Source: Anaeramoeba flamelloides
Taxonomy: Eukaryota; Metamonada; Anaeramoebidae
DNA length: 64,000 nucleotides
Assembly: GCA_027625915.1 (NCBI GenBank)
Contig: JANTQA010000075.1
Location: 248,001-312,000, forward strand
Direction of reading: 5' to 3'
The translations under genes and the position numbers were made by a program. The notes under the pieces were generated by a model, which saw only the letters and a program-made list of their open reading frames with translations, did no database searches and was not told where the DNA came from. Each line of letters opens with the position of its first letter. Positions within the stretch are counted from its first letter, which is position 1. Positions 1 to 11,842 of the stretch are shown piece by piece.

Positions 1-295
1 AGATAAAATTAAGTATTCCCCACAATAACAGGTTTTTTAATACTATCTTTTGGTATGGGTTTTTCTTTGATTGATCGATTATTAAAAATTTGTTCAAAAA
101 AATGACTATTTTTGAGAGCTCCAAAACAACACCAACAATTTCGATAAATCAAGTAGATTTAAATTTTATTTGTTGGATTGATTGAAAATAATATAATGGA
201 TTATTATTTGAAGTTAATTGGTTTCTTCTTTTTATTGATTTTCCTTTTCATTTCCAGTAATGTTCCCAATTAAAAACCATGTTTCGCTTTTTTTC
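1..295. mobile_element. MITE fragment, cut by window start
   Basis: This stretch matches, in the same orientation, the inner and right part of the TIR element at 35993..36390. Shared blocks include TTGATTGATC, GACTATTTTTGAGA, ATAATGGATT, GAAGTTAATTGG and the terminal TTCCCAATTAAAAA. The copies differ at many positions, so they are old. The left terminus lies before position 1. It is non-coding and non-autonomous. Confidence 0.55.
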
Positions 296-1341
296 CATGT
301 TTAACTTTTTTTCCACAACGGTAAAAGTCAATTTTTTCTAATAATAAAACTTTTAACAACAAATGGGGAATAATAAGAATAATAAACATTCGGTATAAGT
401 TGATTTCCTTCTTTTATAAATCTAATCAACCAATTTATTTTCTTAAAAATTCAAAACCAACATTATTAGGGTGAGTGTTAAGATAAACAACAGTGTTCAT
501 TTTGATCTTAAATTTAAGACCGAAAGAAAATTCCACTAGAAATCAAAATTGTTTTTCAGAATAATAATTTTTACTAATTAATAGCCTGTATATAACACAC
601 TTTTGCTTGGTCGTTATAGATCTTGAATAAGTAAAAATAAATTTTTTAAAACACTGGCTAATCAAAAAAAAAATAGAAAAAAACGAAAAAAGTGAAAATA
701 TGTGAAAAAATGATTTCAAAATTTGAAATTCACCAAAATAAATTTTTTTCTTCAAATATCCTCCATTCTAAACTTTTAAAAACATTGGATTCACTCACTC
801 CAACAGTGACCCTTTGATTGGAAAATAGTTTATATATTATAAATGCCCTCCATTCTTTTTGGAACAAGGTTTGAATGATCTTATATCTACAGATTAAAAT
901 AATTTTTTTTTTGTTAAATACAGTAATGTCGGTTTTTATTTTTTGTTCTTTGCAAAGTACACAAAAATCACAAAGTAGTAATGAAGAGTTTTGGTTTATG
1001 GAAAAAAATGTGAAACACACTATATAAATGTAAAAGGATAGATTCTTGGCTTGAGAGAAATTTTATAAATAATTTGTAACCTAATTAAATAACGGCTGTG
1101 TGAACAAAATTTGAAATTAGTCAGTGTAAAAAAAAGGTAAAAAAAGAAAATAAAAAATAAAATAATTTTAGTTTTTTGTAGATTTTTCTTATTTATTTTA
1201 GGTATGATTAAAAATTTTAATAGATTTAAATTGCATTAAAATGTAATCAAAAAAGAATGGGTTGAAATTATATAAAAAAAAAAAATAAATAAAAAAAAAA
1301 TAACAAATTAATACCAAATTTAACCAACTAAAAAAAATTGA
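296..1341. other. intergenic, no gene seen
   Basis: AT-rich DNA downstream of the FNT gene. Short open frames here are poly-Phe/Lys artefacts of homopolymers. I see no domain, RNA gene or element ends. Confidence 0.5.
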
Positions 1342-2157
1342 TTAATTATCACTATCTTCGTCAAGAAGATTTTCATTGTCTTCTTCATCTGTATCTATTT
1401 TAGGTTTCTTTTTATTTGAATATACAAGGCTTCCAATTGGGTTTTCTTGTGACAAGCGGTAAATTCGGGTTCTACCGTCAACAGCGATTTCATCAAAATC
1501 GTTATTGTGTAGGTCTTCTTGACCAAAATCTTCTGAAGAAGTGTTTGAAGATTCTTCCGTTTTCTCCTTGTCCTCAGAATTATAATAAATAAACCAATAG
1601 CTGGTTCCTACAATTAAGGATCCGCCAACGATGTTACCAAGGGTTACTGGTACAAGGTTTTTGAAAAAGAAGCTATACCATGTGACGTCAGCATCATAAA
1701 AAATTCCTAAGGGGATAAAGGTCTGGTTAGCGATACTATGTTCGAATCCGATGGCAACAAAGCACATTATTGGCCACCAACATGAAAAGATTTTGGAGAT
1801 GATGTCTTGACTTGCAATGGCCATATACACAGCAATGCAAACTAAAGTATTGCACCCAATACCCCTAAAAAAGGCGGTAAACCACGGCAAGGTTGTTTTC
1901 ATCTCAGCAATTCCTTGGACCTTTGACAAATATGGTTCTTCTGTGAATAAGTCTGTTTGGACGGCAAAGAGCCAAGCCAAAAAGATCGATCCAACCAAAT
2001 TCGAGATATACACGAGTGTCCAATTCTTGATAACTTGAAAGAAAGTTATCTTTCGTGACAAAAATCCCGGGATCAGGGCCATAGTGTTACCAGTGAAAAG
2101 TTCTGCACCGGCAATGATAATAATCATAAGTCCGACTTTTTAGTGCGATATTGTTTG

Positions 2158-2194
<37 letters not shown>

Positions 2195-2658
2195 GTGAAT
2201 GTTTCAGTTAATGAACAACATTTTTTGTTTTGATTTTAATGAGACAAAAAAAAATTAGAACAAAAATTAATTGGTTGTTTGGTATTGAAAGAAAAGGGTT
2301 GAAAATAAAAATAAAAAAAAAAGTAAAAAAAAGATAAAAAAGGAGAAAAATTAAAAAAACAAAATAATTAAAAATAAATCAAAAAAACATTCTTTTCTTT
2401 AATCTGAACAATAAAAAAAAAAAAAAAAAAATGCATACCAGGAAACACCGCTCCGAAGAAGAATTTTGAAATTCCTGGATTTCCTGAACCTGAAATGCCT
2501 GGCATTGTTCCAACAATAATAGCAAGAATTGAACCAAATCCAATATAAATTCCTGCAAGAAAACCGCCCATTAAAACTTTAGGGTATGGTTTGTTTGCTT
2601 TGGCAATTCCAAGATTAAAGACTGCCTCTATAGTTTCTGTGTATGATCTGTAAGGCAT
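1342..2658 (-). CDS. formate/nitrite transporter (FNT) family channel
   Basis: Pentameric FNT channels move formate, nitrite, lactate or HS- across membranes; the substrate cannot be told here. Two exons on the minus strand, 2658..2439 and 2135..1342, are joined by a 303-bp GT-AG intron. The join creates AVFPVGLM, the normal lead-in to the family motif GAELFTGNT. The model is 337 residues, typical for the family plus a tail. Other family blocks: ETIEAVFNLGIAKA at the N terminus, LMGGFLAGIYIGFG in TM1, GIGCNTLVCIAVYMA, and AIGFEHSIAN with the central pore His near residue 206. Six membrane segments are expected. The last ~75 residues are a hydrophilic, acidic Ser/Glu/Asp-rich cytosolic tail. 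The Met at 2658 is chosen because it directly precedes the first conserved helix. An FNT gene fits an anaerobic or micro-aerobic fermenting protist (inference). Confidence 0.93.
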
Positions 2659-4149
2659 TTGTCAAAATTAATGGAATTTTGAAAAATACTTGATATTAAG
2701 AAAATAAAAAACACAAAAAAATAAATTTGAACAATTTGATTTCAGATAGAAATCAAGGAAAATGGAGAACAAAGGGTTCTTTAGGTTTTACTTTTCAGAA
2801 AGAAAAACAGCACTACAAAAAATCTGTAGATTTTTTACAAAGATTTGAGTCTTCTAAAAAGCTTTATAGAGTAATATGGCTTTTAAATATCTACATGTGA
2901 AAAACAACCCTTACCAACACATTCCCAAATGTAAAGGGTAAAAATAAAAGTACCAAAGTGAAAAACTTTGTTTAAAGTCTTGTAATTTTTGGACAATCTA
3001 ACCCCTTTATTTCTTTTCATAAATTTGAGTTAAATTTCAGTTTTTGGTGTTGGTCATTTAACAATCAATATCTTGTTTTATCTTAGCCCACTCCTTTATT
3101 ATTGGAAAACAAAGATTTTTTAAATAAAAATAAAAGGTGATTCTTCTTTTTACAAATTATATTAAAACCTTTGTTAAATACTTCACCACCCATACAATTT
3201 TATAATTTCTTATTAGAAGTCTGTTTAACACTTTACATTAACCTAATTTATTTTTTATTTCTTCAAATTCATTTCTTTAACTTGGTAGGTGAATTATATT
3301 TTTTTAAAAGTAAACATTTCAACATAAAACAATTTGGGGTTTTTGTTTGAACTAAATTTTGATTTAAAATTCATAAAAGTATATTTGAGTGTTTTTTTTT
3401 TCAAAACAGTTTTTGAAATTATCATTGGTTAAATGTTTTTGTTAATTCACTTTTTTTCAATACTAAAATCTGACTTTTGTTGAGGATTTATAATTCCATA
3501 AACAAATTACAAAATAAAAATATGTCACAAGAAACAATTGAAATCATGAAAAGATTTTTGATTTAGTGAAATTACATTTAAAAGGAAATTCTTTACCTTT
3601 TCCACAGCAAATTTAAGTGTCTAATCCCAGAAACCAAAGAAAGAAATACATTTACACTTACAGTTCACCAGATTAAACTTTCTCAAAGTTGAACCAATTA
3701 ATTTACTTTCATGTCTTAATAAAAGAACTTTTTTCTTTGTTTGATTTTTTCCTTGTTATCGTCCTGTTAAAGTGTTAGTCAAAATTCTAAATGAATTTAA
3801 AAAGAAGAATAAGCTGAAAAATTTCTTTAATAACACAGGGTGAATTGCTTTACTATCTTCCTTTGATTATACCAAGGATAATTCATTAAAGAATTACCTA
3901 ACAATTAATAAACCTATGCTTATTAGTATAAAAAGAGAAAGAAAACAAGCTGTTTCACTCAATTTTACCAATTAGCCGAAATATTTTGAGGGGGACAATT
4001 CTATTTATATTTTCTTTGAGAATGATTTGTTATACTAACAACCACCTTCAATTTCTCTGGATATGTGAAAGATCAACCTGTCTTTTTTATCGCCTTGAAA
4101 TTGATTTTTCCACCATCCCATTTTACTTTTTATTTGGAATGTTTGAAAA
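2659..4149. other. intergenic between divergent FNT and PP2C genes
   Basis: This holds the upstream regions of both divergently transcribed genes. It is AT-rich with only short spurious frames. I see no gene and no clear element ends. Promoters must lie here but no motif stands out. Confidence 0.45.
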
Positions 4150-4316
4150 CATGAATCAAAACAAAAAAACAATACACGAAACAAGACGAATGTTTGCTAA
4201 ATATTTGAGAAAACAATTCTTCAAGAGACTCTTACATATTGAAAGATCAATTACTTTTCATTTTTTGTTTCTTTTTATTTTTTAATTATTTTTACAATAT
4301 CAAGTCTATTTTCAAA

Positions 4317-4563
4317 ATGAGCCAAAAACCCAACCCAAACAAATACCAAAACCTTGTGAGTGTAAAGTCTTGTGGTGTAATTGCAACGAGAAACTCAAGA
4401 TTTAGAAGAACAATGGAAGTTTGATTTTTTTATTGATTTTTTTTTTCTTTTTGTTTTTTTTTTTCTCTCTTCTTTCAACTTTTTTACCTTTTTTATTTTA
4501 AAATTGCAAACGATCTTTTGTTGAAGGTTGTGAAATTTTTTCCACACTTTTCAAATTTTAAAG

Positions 4564-4594
<31 letters not shown>

Positions 4595-7500
4595 TTTTTT
4601 TTAAAAAAAAAGTGTTAATTACAATTTTTATAAGTGGTCACTAAAAATGACCGAACCCATTTTTTTTTAAGTAGTTTGCTTAACAATTGTAAACTTTTTT
4701 TTCTTCACTTTTTTCAAACATTCATAACGTTTTTAAATATTTTTTCAAACACTTGTCTGTTGCCTTCAAAAAAACTCCAAAAAAAAAAAAAGAAAAACAA
4801 AAAAAGAAAAAAGAAACAAATAAACAAGAAACAAAGAAAAAATGCTTTAGAAATTAAAAAAAGGACTCAAAACAAAACTTGGATGAAAAAACCACAAACA
4901 AAAAACAAATTAATTTTTTCTCCTTATTGTTTATTTAATTATTACAAGAAGATCCCACAAATTTTTTTTTTTTTCTATTTGGACGATAGATTCAAAATAG
5001 TTTGTGATGTTTTCCATCTCACTTCCGAAATTCATTTTGCTCATTTCAAAAGAAATTCAATCTGATGTGGCAGTTGTTCGTGAGATTAATGATTTTAGTT
5101 TTTGAATTTATCAAGACAAAAAAATTTTGGAATTTAATTTTCAAAAAATCAATACTGATACATTCAAATAAATATCTGAAAATTTTCACTTCATTTTCCA
5201 TTTTAGGAATTTTTTTTACACAACTTTGAATAAAGCACATATTCTTTTAAATGTTAAAAAAACTTTTTAAAATTGGTTGTGCTTTTAAAAATATTCTTTC
5301 TCTTGAGTTGTTTTAAAAGTTGAGAGATGAAATTATAAAATCAGAAATTGAACTAAAAATTTTATTAAATTTATTTGAATTTATCATTATTCCTTATTTG
5401 AAAAATATTTTATTTTGTTAATGTTCTTTCGAGATGAAAATATTTGAAAATTGCCTTTTTTTCTTCATACTTTACAATACAAAAAAGCAATTCACTTGTT
5501 TTTGACACTGTAATTTCTGAATTTTTGTTGTTAATTTTACTGTTGTCTCAAAGTATTGAAATGTTAAAAATGTTAGGAACTTTTTAAATTGTAAAACATA
5601 AAAGCCCCTGAAATCCCAAAAATTCCAAAAATCACAGATATCACAGATATCTTAAAAGGAAACAGAAATCCCAGAAATCACGAATTTCTTGAAGACAAAA
5701 ACATTTATTTTTTGAGCAATTTCATATTCCACAAAAAATATAACAATGAAAAACAGTTCTATATATTTAATCAAAATTATTTTGAAGGTACTTTTGGTTA
5801 ACTCTACTCTTATTGATGTAAAATCAACTTTGAAAATGATAAAAAATTCCAAAATTTCAAATTTTTTACCTTAAATCTTACTTAAAAATCAATTTTTTAA
5901 AAAATAGATTCAAATTTCAAGACCAAAAATCTAATCTAAATGTAATATACATAATTTCCAAAACCTTAAACCATTATAACCCAATTTTTAAAACGATAAT
6001 AAAAATTTGAAAGATATAAGAAGCTAAATTTATTCATTTTCATTGTTCAGGTTACCAGAATGTTTAAAAATATTAGGCTCTTTTTTTTTTATTTTAACAT
6101 AAAATCATTTTTTAACACAAATAACCAATTAAAGTTTATAAATAATAAAATAATAAAAATTGAATAACAATTTGAAAATCAATAGATTCAAGTATCGATC
6201 TTCATTTCATTTCAAGGAAAAAAAAAATTTTTATTTCGAATAAACACCATATCATTGCAATCAAAGAATATTTTTACTTATTCAAGTTATTAACTTTCTT
6301 CAATTTTATTTTCCTTCAATAAATTAACAATTTTTATCTTTTTTTTTTTTTGAGAAAAGGAAACAAAAATACAATAAATTCGATTTTATTTGATTTAAAT
6401 GAATTAAATTAAATCATAATTCATTTGGAATATAAATACTTGTATTATTACAATTATTTTTGGAAAGTACTGATGATAATATAATCATTTATTTTTTATT
6501 GTCTTTTGAATCCATTTTATTAGTAGAACAAATTTTTTTTTTTTTGTTTTTTATGTTTAAATTAAAGAATTTTTTTCGATTTCAATAAAATTTGATTAAA
6601 AAAATTTTGTTGATTTTAAAATTCTGAATCATTATTTATTATTTTCATAAATAATCTATTCCATTTTGTAAAAAAATAAAAAATGCAAACAATAAAAAAA
6701 AAAAAATGTAAGAAAACAAGAAAATTAACATTTTGAACTCTATTTTTTAAGAAAGGCACAAAAAAACCAAAAAAGTAAAAAATTTTGAATCACATAAATC
6801 TAAATATATGAAGGATTCATAGTGAAAGTATGACCATTTATTTATTGACTTTAAAATCTTGATAAAGTAATTTATTCAAAAAAAAATCAAAAAAATTGTA
6901 TCTATTCACTTGATTGATGATAATACCTCTTTGTAAAGAATACTTTGTTTATAGTAAAAAAAATATAATTATTTTTATAACATATGAAGCTTGGACATTT
7001 AATTTTTCCCCAAAAAAAAACAAGAGAATAATTGTATTTTTTTTTGGATCATTTTTGATATATTCTATCTCTTTTTTTGGTATTAATTAAAATTTTGGAT
7101 TTTAATTAAATTTTTTAAGAAAACAGGATAAATTTAATTTGGAAATTTTTTTAAAAAATATTAAAAGATTGATTTAAAAAAAAATAAAACTGAGAAAAAT
7201 AGTTTAGTTGTATCATTTATAAGAGTAATTCCTTTAAAATGATAATAATTGAAGAATTAAAAAAAATTTTATTCCATAAAAAAATAATATATTTTGGCAA
7301 TTATATCTATGCTTCAATTTATTTTATTTTAAATAAATAATAATAAATAAAGTAAAATATGATAAACAAATTATTAAAAATAACTTTATTTTTAAAATCA
7401 GTATTTTTATAATAATAGAGATATTTTGAAGTAATAAAAACCAAAAGATTTAAAAGTGTTTCAGAAAAAGGTTTTAAAATTTGAAACACAACATTTTTTA

Positions 7501-10500
7501 TGTAATACCTTTTATAACTTTCAGTTTTCACTTTTTCAAAATTATTTTAAATAACCAATATGATTCCTTATATAAATATTTATATCAATTGTTTTTAATA
7601 TCTATTTTAATTTATTTATTTCCCAATTAAAAACTATTTTATTTTTTATTTTAAAATTGAACAAACATAAAAAAAATAATAAAATTAAAATTGATAAAAA
7701 TAAAAATAAAAAAACAATTATTCTTTTAAGGATGCACATATTGTTGTTGATAAACTTGGAGATAAAGAAGATCAAGGATTTTTTGGAGTTTATGATGGAC
7801 ATGGAGGGTCACAAGCATCTAATTTTTGTAAAGAGAATTTACATATTGAATTTCAAAAATTATTAAAAGAAAAAGAAGAAAAAAAAGAAAAGGAAGAAAA
7901 GGAAGAAAAAGAAGAAAAGGAAGAAAATGAAAAGGAAACAACTGAAGAAAAGGAAAATGGAAACAAATTAACAGAAATTTGGAAAAAAACTTTTTATAAT
8001 ATTGATTTTCAATTAAAAAATAATGGAATTGAATATCCAGGAACTACTGTTATCACCTCTTTCATTCGAAAAGAAGAAGAAAAAAGAGTGCTTTACACTG
8101 CAAATGTTGGAGATGCACGAGGTGTTCTTTGGTTTGTTTTATCGTTTTTTTTTTCTTTTTTTTAATTTTCTTCATTTTTTTCTTTTTCTTCTTTTCTTTT
8201 TTTTTTTTATTTCTTCTTTTCTCTTCTTTTCTTCTTCTTCTTCATGTTGTTGTTATTGTTTCTTTTTTGTTAATTATAAAAGTTAAAATCAATTTATTCC
8301 ACAACTAATAACAAATAATAACAATAAAAAACAATTAAAGTGAAAATAACTTATAATAAACCACAAAAAAATTGTAAATTTAAAAGTCGAAATGGAATTG
8401 CACAACGATTAAGTTTTGATCACAAAGCATCTGTTGTTGAAGAACAAGAAAGAATCAAAAACCAAGGAGGATTCATCACAAATAATCGAGTTGTTGGTAA
8501 ATAATTTTTTAAAGAATTTTTAGTTTTTTTTAATTATTTTTTTTCAATGATTTTAATTTTGATATATTTCAAATACCCCACTTTTCTGTTTATAAAAATT
8601 ATTTTCATTAAATTAAGTTTGATAATTTATTAAATTTCTTTCGAAATTTTCTGTTTTCATGATTTAATCAATTCATCTCAATAATTTGTAATTATATATC
8701 TGAAAATCAAATATAAACTAAATTCCCAAAAAAATTGGAAACAGTTAAAATGGTTGAAAGAATAACAATACTGCACAGTTTTATTCAATTTGGAAATAAT
8801 TTTGATTTTAAGAAATTTTTTTATCATTTTATTGTCTTTTCTGTTTTTTTTTCATTTCTTTTTTGCCTGTAACTGAATCTGTTTCATTCGATTGGTAAAA
8901 ATATTTCCAATGATTAATATAATGTTAAAATTCAATTTCTGTTAAAATAGAAAAATCAGAGACAATTAGTTGATAGTATCTTAACTTTTGATCAATCAAT
9001 AATTGTTTGTGGAATTTTCAACAAATTTATCAATAAAATTTTTTGTTCTGCTCATTTCAAAATTTTTAGCACATAGATATTTTTTATTTGATCCTTTTCT
9101 TTTTTTTTTCTTTTATTTGGATGAAAATGATTAGATATAAAAACATTAATACTGGGTAACTTAAATGTGATTTAATATTAAATTTTGATAAAATATTAAA
9201 ACAATAATTATTTTATTTATATTTTTGATTTTGAGTGTGTACAAATTTTTTGAATTGGATTTATTATCAATTAAATTTTAAATAATATTTTTTAGTACAT
9301 TTTTAAATATTATCAATGTTTATTATTCAAAATAAATTTACTAATTTTGCTATTTTATATAAACCAAGTTTCAATAAATAAAATTATTTTTTTTCCAAAC
9401 ACTATACTTTGTTAAAATATATTTCATAAATATTCATTTGCCATATTTATATCTATTCAATCTATAAAAATATTTTTATCAAAAATCAAATTTATTAATT
9501 TTATTCTTCTTTTTAAATAAAAAAAATAAAGAAACATTCACTAAAAAACATTTTTTTTTCAATATTTTTCATTGACATATTTTTACTTGTAAAACAATTT
9601 GTAACCCAATTTCAAAGGGATGATTGCAATCACAAGGTCACTTGGAGACCATTCAATTAAAGAATATATTATAAATGAACCATATACATCAAGATTTGAA
9701 TTAACTGAAGAAGATAAATTTATAATTCTTGCCTGTGATGGTGTTTGGGTAAATTATTATTTTCATTATTCCATTTATTTATTTTTTTTGTTAATATTTT
9801 TATTTTCTGTTTCTTATGTTTTTTTTTCTCCTTTTACCCCTTTATGTGTATATTTATGTGTATATTTATGTGTGTTTTTGTAAATAATATATATATATAT
9901 ATAAAACATTTTCCAGTCAAAGAGTTCCAGTTGTAGGGAGTGAAGCACATGTTTCTAAAGTATTCAAATCAATATTAGAAGAAAAAATTTATTTTGGAAA
10001 TTCCAAAATTGAAATAATTTTTTCACACATTTTGATTTTTTTTTTTAAAAATGTCATTCATTTGCAAATTTTTTTTTTATTGCAAGATCGATAGTCACTT
10101 GGTAAAAACCTGTTATTCTAAGGTTAGTGAAACAGTAAAAATGATTGGAGAGAAATCATATTTTTTTCTCTTGAGATTTTCTTTGATCATCAATAAGAAG
10201 ATCAAAATGAGCCTTGTTGTTTTTCTCAATAAAACCCTAAGAAATTTGGTTTTTTCTATTTGAAGAAAATATATTGATTTTTTAATTTCGAACCGTAGAG
10301 ATATCAACTATTCTTTAATGTTAATTATTCTAATTATATCTTATTTAATCTTCAAAAGTTCAATTCTAAAAAATAATTGATATTTGAAAAAAATGCTGGG
10401 CCCCTTTGACTGAAACAAAGTTTATATATTTGTGTGTCTGTATGTTAACCAACTAACATAATTCATAAAAAAAATAATTACAAAATATCTTTTCATTTAA

Positions 10501-11651
10501 TTATTGGATTTATTTAATAATTTACTTTCAAAATTCAAAAAACTTAAAATATTAATTATTTCTGGAATTTAATTCAATCAAATTAGTATTAATTTTCAAA
10601 TTTAATTTCAATTCATTCTATTTTTAAATAAATGTCTCTCAAAGCCATAATCAATCAATCATCAGAATTATATATATATATATATATATCAACACATTCA
10701 CATATTAATATATTAATCTCAAAAGAGAACAACATTATTTTTGGGTATTTTTGTTAAATGTAGATATTTATAGATTCTCGACTTTTTTCAACTATTTTTT
10801 TTTTTTCACAATTAGCATCAAAATGAAAAAAATTGTTTTAGTGAAGTGATACACTTGATTTATGATGACTTATTTTTAATCATGAAACAAAATGGCTGAT
10901 ATTTGCGAAGCAAATGTATATTATTTTCAATTTTTCATTAATTTACTCAAAAAATAAATGTTCTTGGTGGGAATCGAACCTAGGTAAGGTGTTATAGATT
11001 GCAATTACCTCCCTTTAGAAATCTACAAATGTTGAGAATCTGCAAATGTCTACAAAAATTACCTTCATCCTTATTTACTAGAATTTTATCAAAATTTAAA
11101 GATATTAACTCAAAATTGAATTTGTATCAAAAATAAAAGCGTCTAAAACTAACTTTGGAATAATCTTGATTCAAACATATAAATCATTGATTTATTACAA
11201 TTTATTTGATAACAGATCTCTACCTTAAAAATAAACATTTTTTTTTATTCATATTGCTCTCTTGATTTTTAAAAAGAATAAAAAAAATTAAAATAAATTG
11301 AAAAAAAAAAAAAAAAATGATAATTTTAGAGATTAAATTAAAATTGTTATGAATTATTTTTTATTATTATTATTTCTTTCACTTTCTCTTTCATTTTTCA
11401 TTTTTATTTTTTTTTATTTATTATCAAAATTTGTAAATTATTTTTTACTCTTTTCACAATTTTTAAAATTATTTTTAAATTAATAAACAAAATAATAAAT
11501 TTTTTTCTTTAAGGATGTTATGGAAGATCAAGATGTTGTTGATCTTGTTAAAGACATGAATCATTCACAAGAAATGGCCAAAAAAATTTTAATGACTGCA
11601 CTTGACAAAGGAAGCACTGATAATATTTCTGTAATTGTTATTATGCTTTAA
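4317..11651 (+). CDS. PP2C-type (PPM) Ser/Thr phosphatase, intact copy
   Basis: Metal-dependent protein phosphatase. I infer five exons: 4317..4418, 7731..8131, 8387..8496, 9618..9748 and 11514..11651, together 882 nt, coding for 293 residues. Junctions rebuild the canonical motifs: RRTME|DAH (metal Asp, residues 31-37), [10 protein letters not shown] (51-60), [44 protein letters not shown] and [11 protein letters not shown] at the C terminus. All metal-binding Asp residues expected for PPM enzymes are present. A Lys/Glu-rich low-complexity insert follows the DGHGG block at about residues 80-110. At 293 residues it is little more than the catalytic core, with no extra domains, targeting sequence or membrane segment. 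Introns 1, 3 and 4 are 3.3, 1.1 and 1.8 kb, large for this locus and loaded with repeats. The copy on the other arm is frameshifted, so this is probably the working gene. Confidence 0.92.
4419..7730 (+). other. 3.3-kb intron 1 of the PP2C gene
   Basis: It begins GTTTGA and ends TTTTAAG. It is AT-rich with no coding signal on either strand. About 7036..7540 is absent from the matching place in the right arm (near 32580). No inverted ends are visible on that segment, so either an insertion here or a deletion there is possible. Confidence 0.6.
8780..9260. mobile_element. degenerate piece of the long TTAA-flanked element family
   Basis: Within PP2C intron 3, blocks such as TTATTTGGATGAAAATGATTA, split by small changes, and AACATTAATACT line up with the interior of the element at 46423..47794. 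Order and orientation are the same as in that copy between about 46740 and 47170. The matching intron on the right arm (about 30900..31330) has it too, so it was present before the inverted duplication arose. No termini remain. Confidence 0.6.
9904..10423. mobile_element. ~520-bp TIR element (MITE) in PP2C intron 4
   Basis: Ends are imperfect ~28-bp inverted repeats: AAACATTTTCCAGTCAAAG at the left, and the complement of CTTTGACTGAAACAAAGTTT at the right. The right arm has uninterrupted TA-rich sequence at the equivalent place (about 30255..30285), which serves as an empty site. It is non-coding, and therefore inserted after the arms formed, or was precisely lost from the other arm. Confidence 0.75.
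10759..11054. mobile_element. ~296-bp TIR element (MITE) in PP2C intron 4
   Basis: Inverted ends of about 24 bp read TGTAGATATTTATAGATTC and, on the other strand from the right, TGTAGACATTTGCAGATTC. The element is absent from the right arm, where the flanking intron continues through about 29960. Inside is a perfect small hairpin, ATTTGC-GAA-GCAAAT, near 10900. Confidence 0.75.
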
Positions 11652-11842
11652 ATTGGAATTCAGAATTCAGATTAAAAAAAAAAATTGCAACAACAACAAT
11701 ATCAATAATTCAAACAAAAATTATTAAAAGCAAATGAAAAAATTCCAAATAGAATCAATTCAAAATTTTCTATCAAAATTTCCTTTTAAAATCAATCCAA
11801 CAACAATATTAAATATTACAAATATTTTTTATTCTTTGAATT

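Larger units (their letters stand above)
4150..11842. repeat. left arm of long inverted duplication
   Basis: The reverse complement of this arm is found at 29198..35945, covering the whole PP2C gene with introns and ~170-190 bp on either side. Stretches of several hundred intronic bases are near-identical; for example 5646..5760 shows a single difference from its partner. Outer homology begins near 4150, at GAATCAAAAC, and inner homology ends near 11842, at TTCTTTGAAT. Differences are mostly indels: three inserts are present only in this arm (about 7036..7540, 9904..10423 and 10759..11054), and one element is present only in the other arm. The spacer between the arms is about 17.4 kb. Confidence 0.93.

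Noticed and set aside
3986-4285. 99-codon frame upstream of the PP2C start
   Set aside because: It is Phe/Leu-rich, has no domain, overlaps the arm boundary, and its counterpart in the other arm is not open.
8122-8341. Alternative PP2C exon 2/3 join (donor at GTGTTC, acceptor at 8340)
   Set aside because: It keeps frame but gives a poor PP2C motif, and its acceptor AG is AA in the other arm. The chosen join gives DARGVLCRNG and is conserved in both arms.
10965-10981. GGTTCGATTCC on the minus strand, a perfect tRNA B-box
   Set aside because: The T-stem does not pair well, no A-box or acceptor stem is found upstream, and it lies inside a TIR element. Most likely chance or a worn tRNA-derived piece.
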